Shown: positions 61,401-64,000 of the stretch, one piece after another | How the letters are laid out: each line of letters begins with the position of its first letter | Position numbering within the stretch: the first letter of the stretch is position 1 | Assembly: GCA_964035545.1 (NCBI GenBank) | Contig: OZ037765.1 | Location: forward strand, 20,840,495 to 20,904,494 | Direction: 5' to 3' | DNA: 64,000 bases | DNA from: Bugula neritina | Taxonomy: Eukaryota > Bryozoa > Gymnolaemata > Cheilostomatida > Bugulidae | Notes under the pieces: model-generated | Databases searched by the model: none | What the model saw: only the letters and a program-made list of their open reading frames with translations | Told to the model about the DNA's origin: nothing | Position numbers and translations under genes: made by a program

Positions 61401-62572
61401 ATGCCAACAGCTGTATGTTTCCAGAAACATCTTGTATTAGATTGAACTCTATAGTCTTTTCAAAAATATCACTAACATTCTAAAACACAAAACTATAAAC
61501 TTGCACTTTTAGTTTAAGGCTATTCTGCTTTGACTGCTATATCTCACCTAAATTAAAACATTAAGAATTAAAAAACTGATTAAAAATAATAATTAATAAT
61601 TAATTATAATATTATTGATGAGTATTTGAGATCCATTATTGTATGATTTATCAATTGACTGTTTGTTGTTTCCCTAATACTAGCCATTGATTGTAGAGGA
61701 ACACATTCCAAGCTGTACTCGCAGGCAATGATATGGAAACATATGCAATTTTTAATTATAAAAAAATTGATTGGATTTATGGTATTGGGACGCAGGTAGG
61801 CTATTGTTTTTTGGTATCATTAATCTCAAGCTAGTCTATAACAATATCTTGCAAAATTAATACACTGCTGAAACATATAAACTGCAGGTTGCAATAAGTT
61901 TCATTTGAAGCAATTCTTCCTTTCTATATTCAACTGTCATTAGTTTTCTATTACATTAAGTATTAAATTTTTTTTTCTTCAAAAGTAGTTTAGTAATGAT
62001 TGCTTTATTATTTTTGACTGTAGTGCCGTTTGAATTCATCGATCATTTACATATAATTGTTTTTTATATTTTCCCCTTTATAAAAATTGGCCAATGTTCA
62101 CTATATCACGTACACTAGACCAACAAGTGCTCTCAAAAATAGCACTTGAATGTGTAACTGCTACACTCACATATAAACAATATACATTTAGTTCTTCAAA
62201 AAAATTTTTAAGTTTTATTATTTTCTAGCTCACCTATACCCACACAAAGCTATATTCACTATTAGCCTTGGCTCCATTAATTGTTTTGTGGAAACCAACT
62301 GCTCCTACCCAGTGTACAAATCAATGTCCATGTAATGTGCAGAAACTGGCATAAATAACTACTGATAGCAGCAGTACCAAAATGTGTTGAAAGGAACAGC
62401 AGCATTCAGAGATTCGAGCTGTTGTTTTTAATACTTTGGTTTTGCCTTCCCCCCTCATCATCTTCTAAATAATTATTTTCTTTGTTATTACACTTTCTTT
62501 TGATAATTATTGTCCTTTCCTTTTTCATCTATTTTATAATCAGTGTAAATGTTCTATGATGAAATAAACACA

Positions 62573-62617
<45 letters not shown>

Positions 62618-62636
62618 ACGCACACGCACACGCGCA

Positions 62637-62688
<52 letters not shown>

Positions 62689-63775
62689 TTTTAGCCCGAT
62701 CTCTTAGCATCGGGTATTATTTTTCAGTATTTACTATGCTGCAACTAGTTTTTCAATTTAAAGCAAATTCAGGCTTGGCATGATCATTGATGGTACGGCC
62801 AATATTTAAACTAATCGCTTCTACAGTAACTGTTACATCTAATGGCTGGCCGGCCTGTCTGTAGAAGGGAGTGCTATATAAAGGCACATTTCGATAGAGG
62901 ATCGGCATATATGTGGCCATAACTAAGCTTTCTAACATCAGCAAGCCAAACATAATCTATCTCACTCTCTATGCAATTGCCTTATCATATAATGTACCAC
63001 TGCTAAGCATAACTGGCAGTGGTACATTATATCTGCCACTACCCCATATGAATACTAACCACTACTATAATAAGTTCTTTAACTTATTATATGCATGGTT
63101 TATTGAGACTGGTTGTGATTTTAGGTTGGATACAACATCAACAATGGCACTTTCTCTTACTCTCTCGCCAGTTCTTTCACATCGAGCATATTTCATTTGC
63201 CTTCATGGAGCAATGTTGGTATTCCAGGAAAGATCATTTTAAATCTAGGTAAGAAAGCTGGTAATGATAAACAATGCAATATATAACAGTTGATAGATGA
63301 TGCGTCTTTTACTCGTGCTTAAAGTATTTAATTATATCATTTGACATATAGTTATAGGCATAAAGCATTGCCTTATAAATAGATTCTTAATTGCAGTAAA
63401 GTTAAGAGATGTAGGTCATTTGGCTGTAGAAATAGCTATAAAGTAGTACCATATTAAGAATTATAATTGTGTTTTTGAGCCTATAAGTGTTTTCATAGTT
63501 ATGTAGCATAATTTGTAGTTTCCTAGAAGCCTTCGAAAAAATGTAATAAACTTTGTATTGCAGCCACTTTCAATAGTACAGATGAAACAGGATATATCTG
63601 GGAGGAACCAGCTGCCTGGTTTTCAGACAGGCTGTATCCATGGGGTCCTGATCACGGAGACATTGATCTGATGCATGAACCGGAGACATGGCAAAAATAT
63701 GATAAGTGCAAGCGATTACCCCTCAATGGAAAAGCTGGAGCTTTGTTCTTTGATAAAAGACATTATAATCTGCAC
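58479..63775 (+). CDS. Secreted NIDO-domain protein, 5' part
   Basis: Exons 58479-58575, 58758-58882, 59710-59905, 61246-61412, 61697-61795, 63125-63248 and 63564-63775; all junctions are GT-AG and in phase. The start [20 protein letters not shown] begins a signal peptide, so 58479 is preferred. NIDO domain 1 covers [50 protein letters not shown] and SNVGIPGKI. The last exon starts a second NIDO module ([10 protein letters not shown] … [11 protein letters not shown]), so tandem NIDO domains are expected. Intron phases match the NIDO part of the minus-strand protease gene, and the 99-base exon 61697-61795 matches exon 23 there. No protease domain is seen. The gene continues beyond the window. 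A matrix or adhesion role, as in tectorins and SNED1, is inferred from the domain. Confidence 0.88.
60408..61167. mobile_element. Foldback element with tandem-repeat arms
   Basis: The termini are inverted (AGTGCCAAAAGG at left, CCATTTGGCACT at right). The left arm (60480-60600) holds copies of a GGTCTATTATCTGGTCTCA-type unit, and the right arm (60850-61130) more copies in the opposite orientation. Entirely within the intron between exons 3 and 4 of the NIDO gene. The ORF at 60869-61108 is made of the repeat. Confidence 0.75.
61796..63124. other. Intron with a (CA)n/(CG)n tract
   Basis: Contains a compound CA/CG microsatellite at 62572-62686 and otherwise no recognised feature. Confidence 0.6.
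62572..62686. repeat. (CA)n with CG interruptions
   Basis: CACACA with CACGCA and CGCG variants in the middle, able to adopt alternating purine-pyrimidine structure. Confidence 0.95.
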
Positions 63776-64000
63776 GTGAGCATTACTAGCATCTAAAATA
63801 ACACCTTACTACTTTCCTATATTACTCAGACAGATAAGTATAATGTAACTATTTGTTAACTTCATACCAGAAGTTGTATATAGAGAGTGATATTTGTTTA
63901 CTTCAATTAAAATAATTATTATAGCTTTGCTGGCACCAGAATACTTAAAAATGACACTCAAAAGTCACGCAAAGGCCTAAATCAGTATATATATGTTTAT

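Overview
This is nuclear DNA from a metazoan, most likely a marine invertebrate. It is AT-rich, has GT-AG spliced multi-exon genes with extracellular animal domains (ADAM-type metalloprotease, LDL-receptor class A, NIDO), very long (TA)n and (CA)n microsatellites, and many transposons. I cannot name the species from the sequence. Most long ORFs are microsatellite artefacts or decayed retrotransposon reading frames; the real genes are built from short exons.

Two host genes dominate. On the minus strand a 34-exon gene runs from 38364 back to 3943. Every splice junction is in phase, and it encodes about 1632 residues: signal peptide, cysteine-free propeptide with a furin site, reprolysin/ADAM-like protease (zinc site HELGHNLGAEHD), cysteine-rich region, seven LDLa repeats, a NIDO domain, two regions each carrying a further RRKKR/RRKR site, an EGF-like Cys cluster, one membrane span and a short cytoplasmic tail. 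On the plus strand a second gene starts at 58479 with a signal peptide, has one NIDO domain and begins a second before leaving the window. The two NIDO modules have identical intron phases, so they share ancestry. The genes diverge from about 20 kb of transposon-rich DNA. At the far left there may be the last, membrane-spanning exon of a third gene and a LINE-like remnant.

Mobile DNA: (1) an internally deleted Ty3/gypsy element (22229-27627; 349-bp LTRs, GTAT target duplication) inside a 9-kb intron of the protease gene; (2) a second, decayed gypsy element on the minus strand (about 47827-53654) with the same type of tRNA-Leu-like primer site; (3) a young 3.8-kb LTR element (40277-44071; 213-bp LTRs, CAACT duplication) that encodes only zinc-knuckle proteins and no visible polymerase; (4) a non-autonomous hAT-like element (29857-31486) with an 8-bp duplication; (5) several MITE or foldback families; (6) tRNA-derived SINE-like pieces.

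The most unusual feature is a set of six hammerhead ribozyme motifs of two sequence classes (19938-19998 minus, 20011-20071 plus, 40195-40257 minus, 46860-46922 plus, 39931-39977 plus, 47262-47308 plus), each in a repeat bordered by (TA)n tracts. Four form two inverted pairs: one is a compact palindrome, and the other encloses about 6.6 kb, including the young LTR element. This resembles Penelope-like elements or animal retrozymes, but I see no reverse transcriptase or GIY-YIG endonuclease belonging to them.
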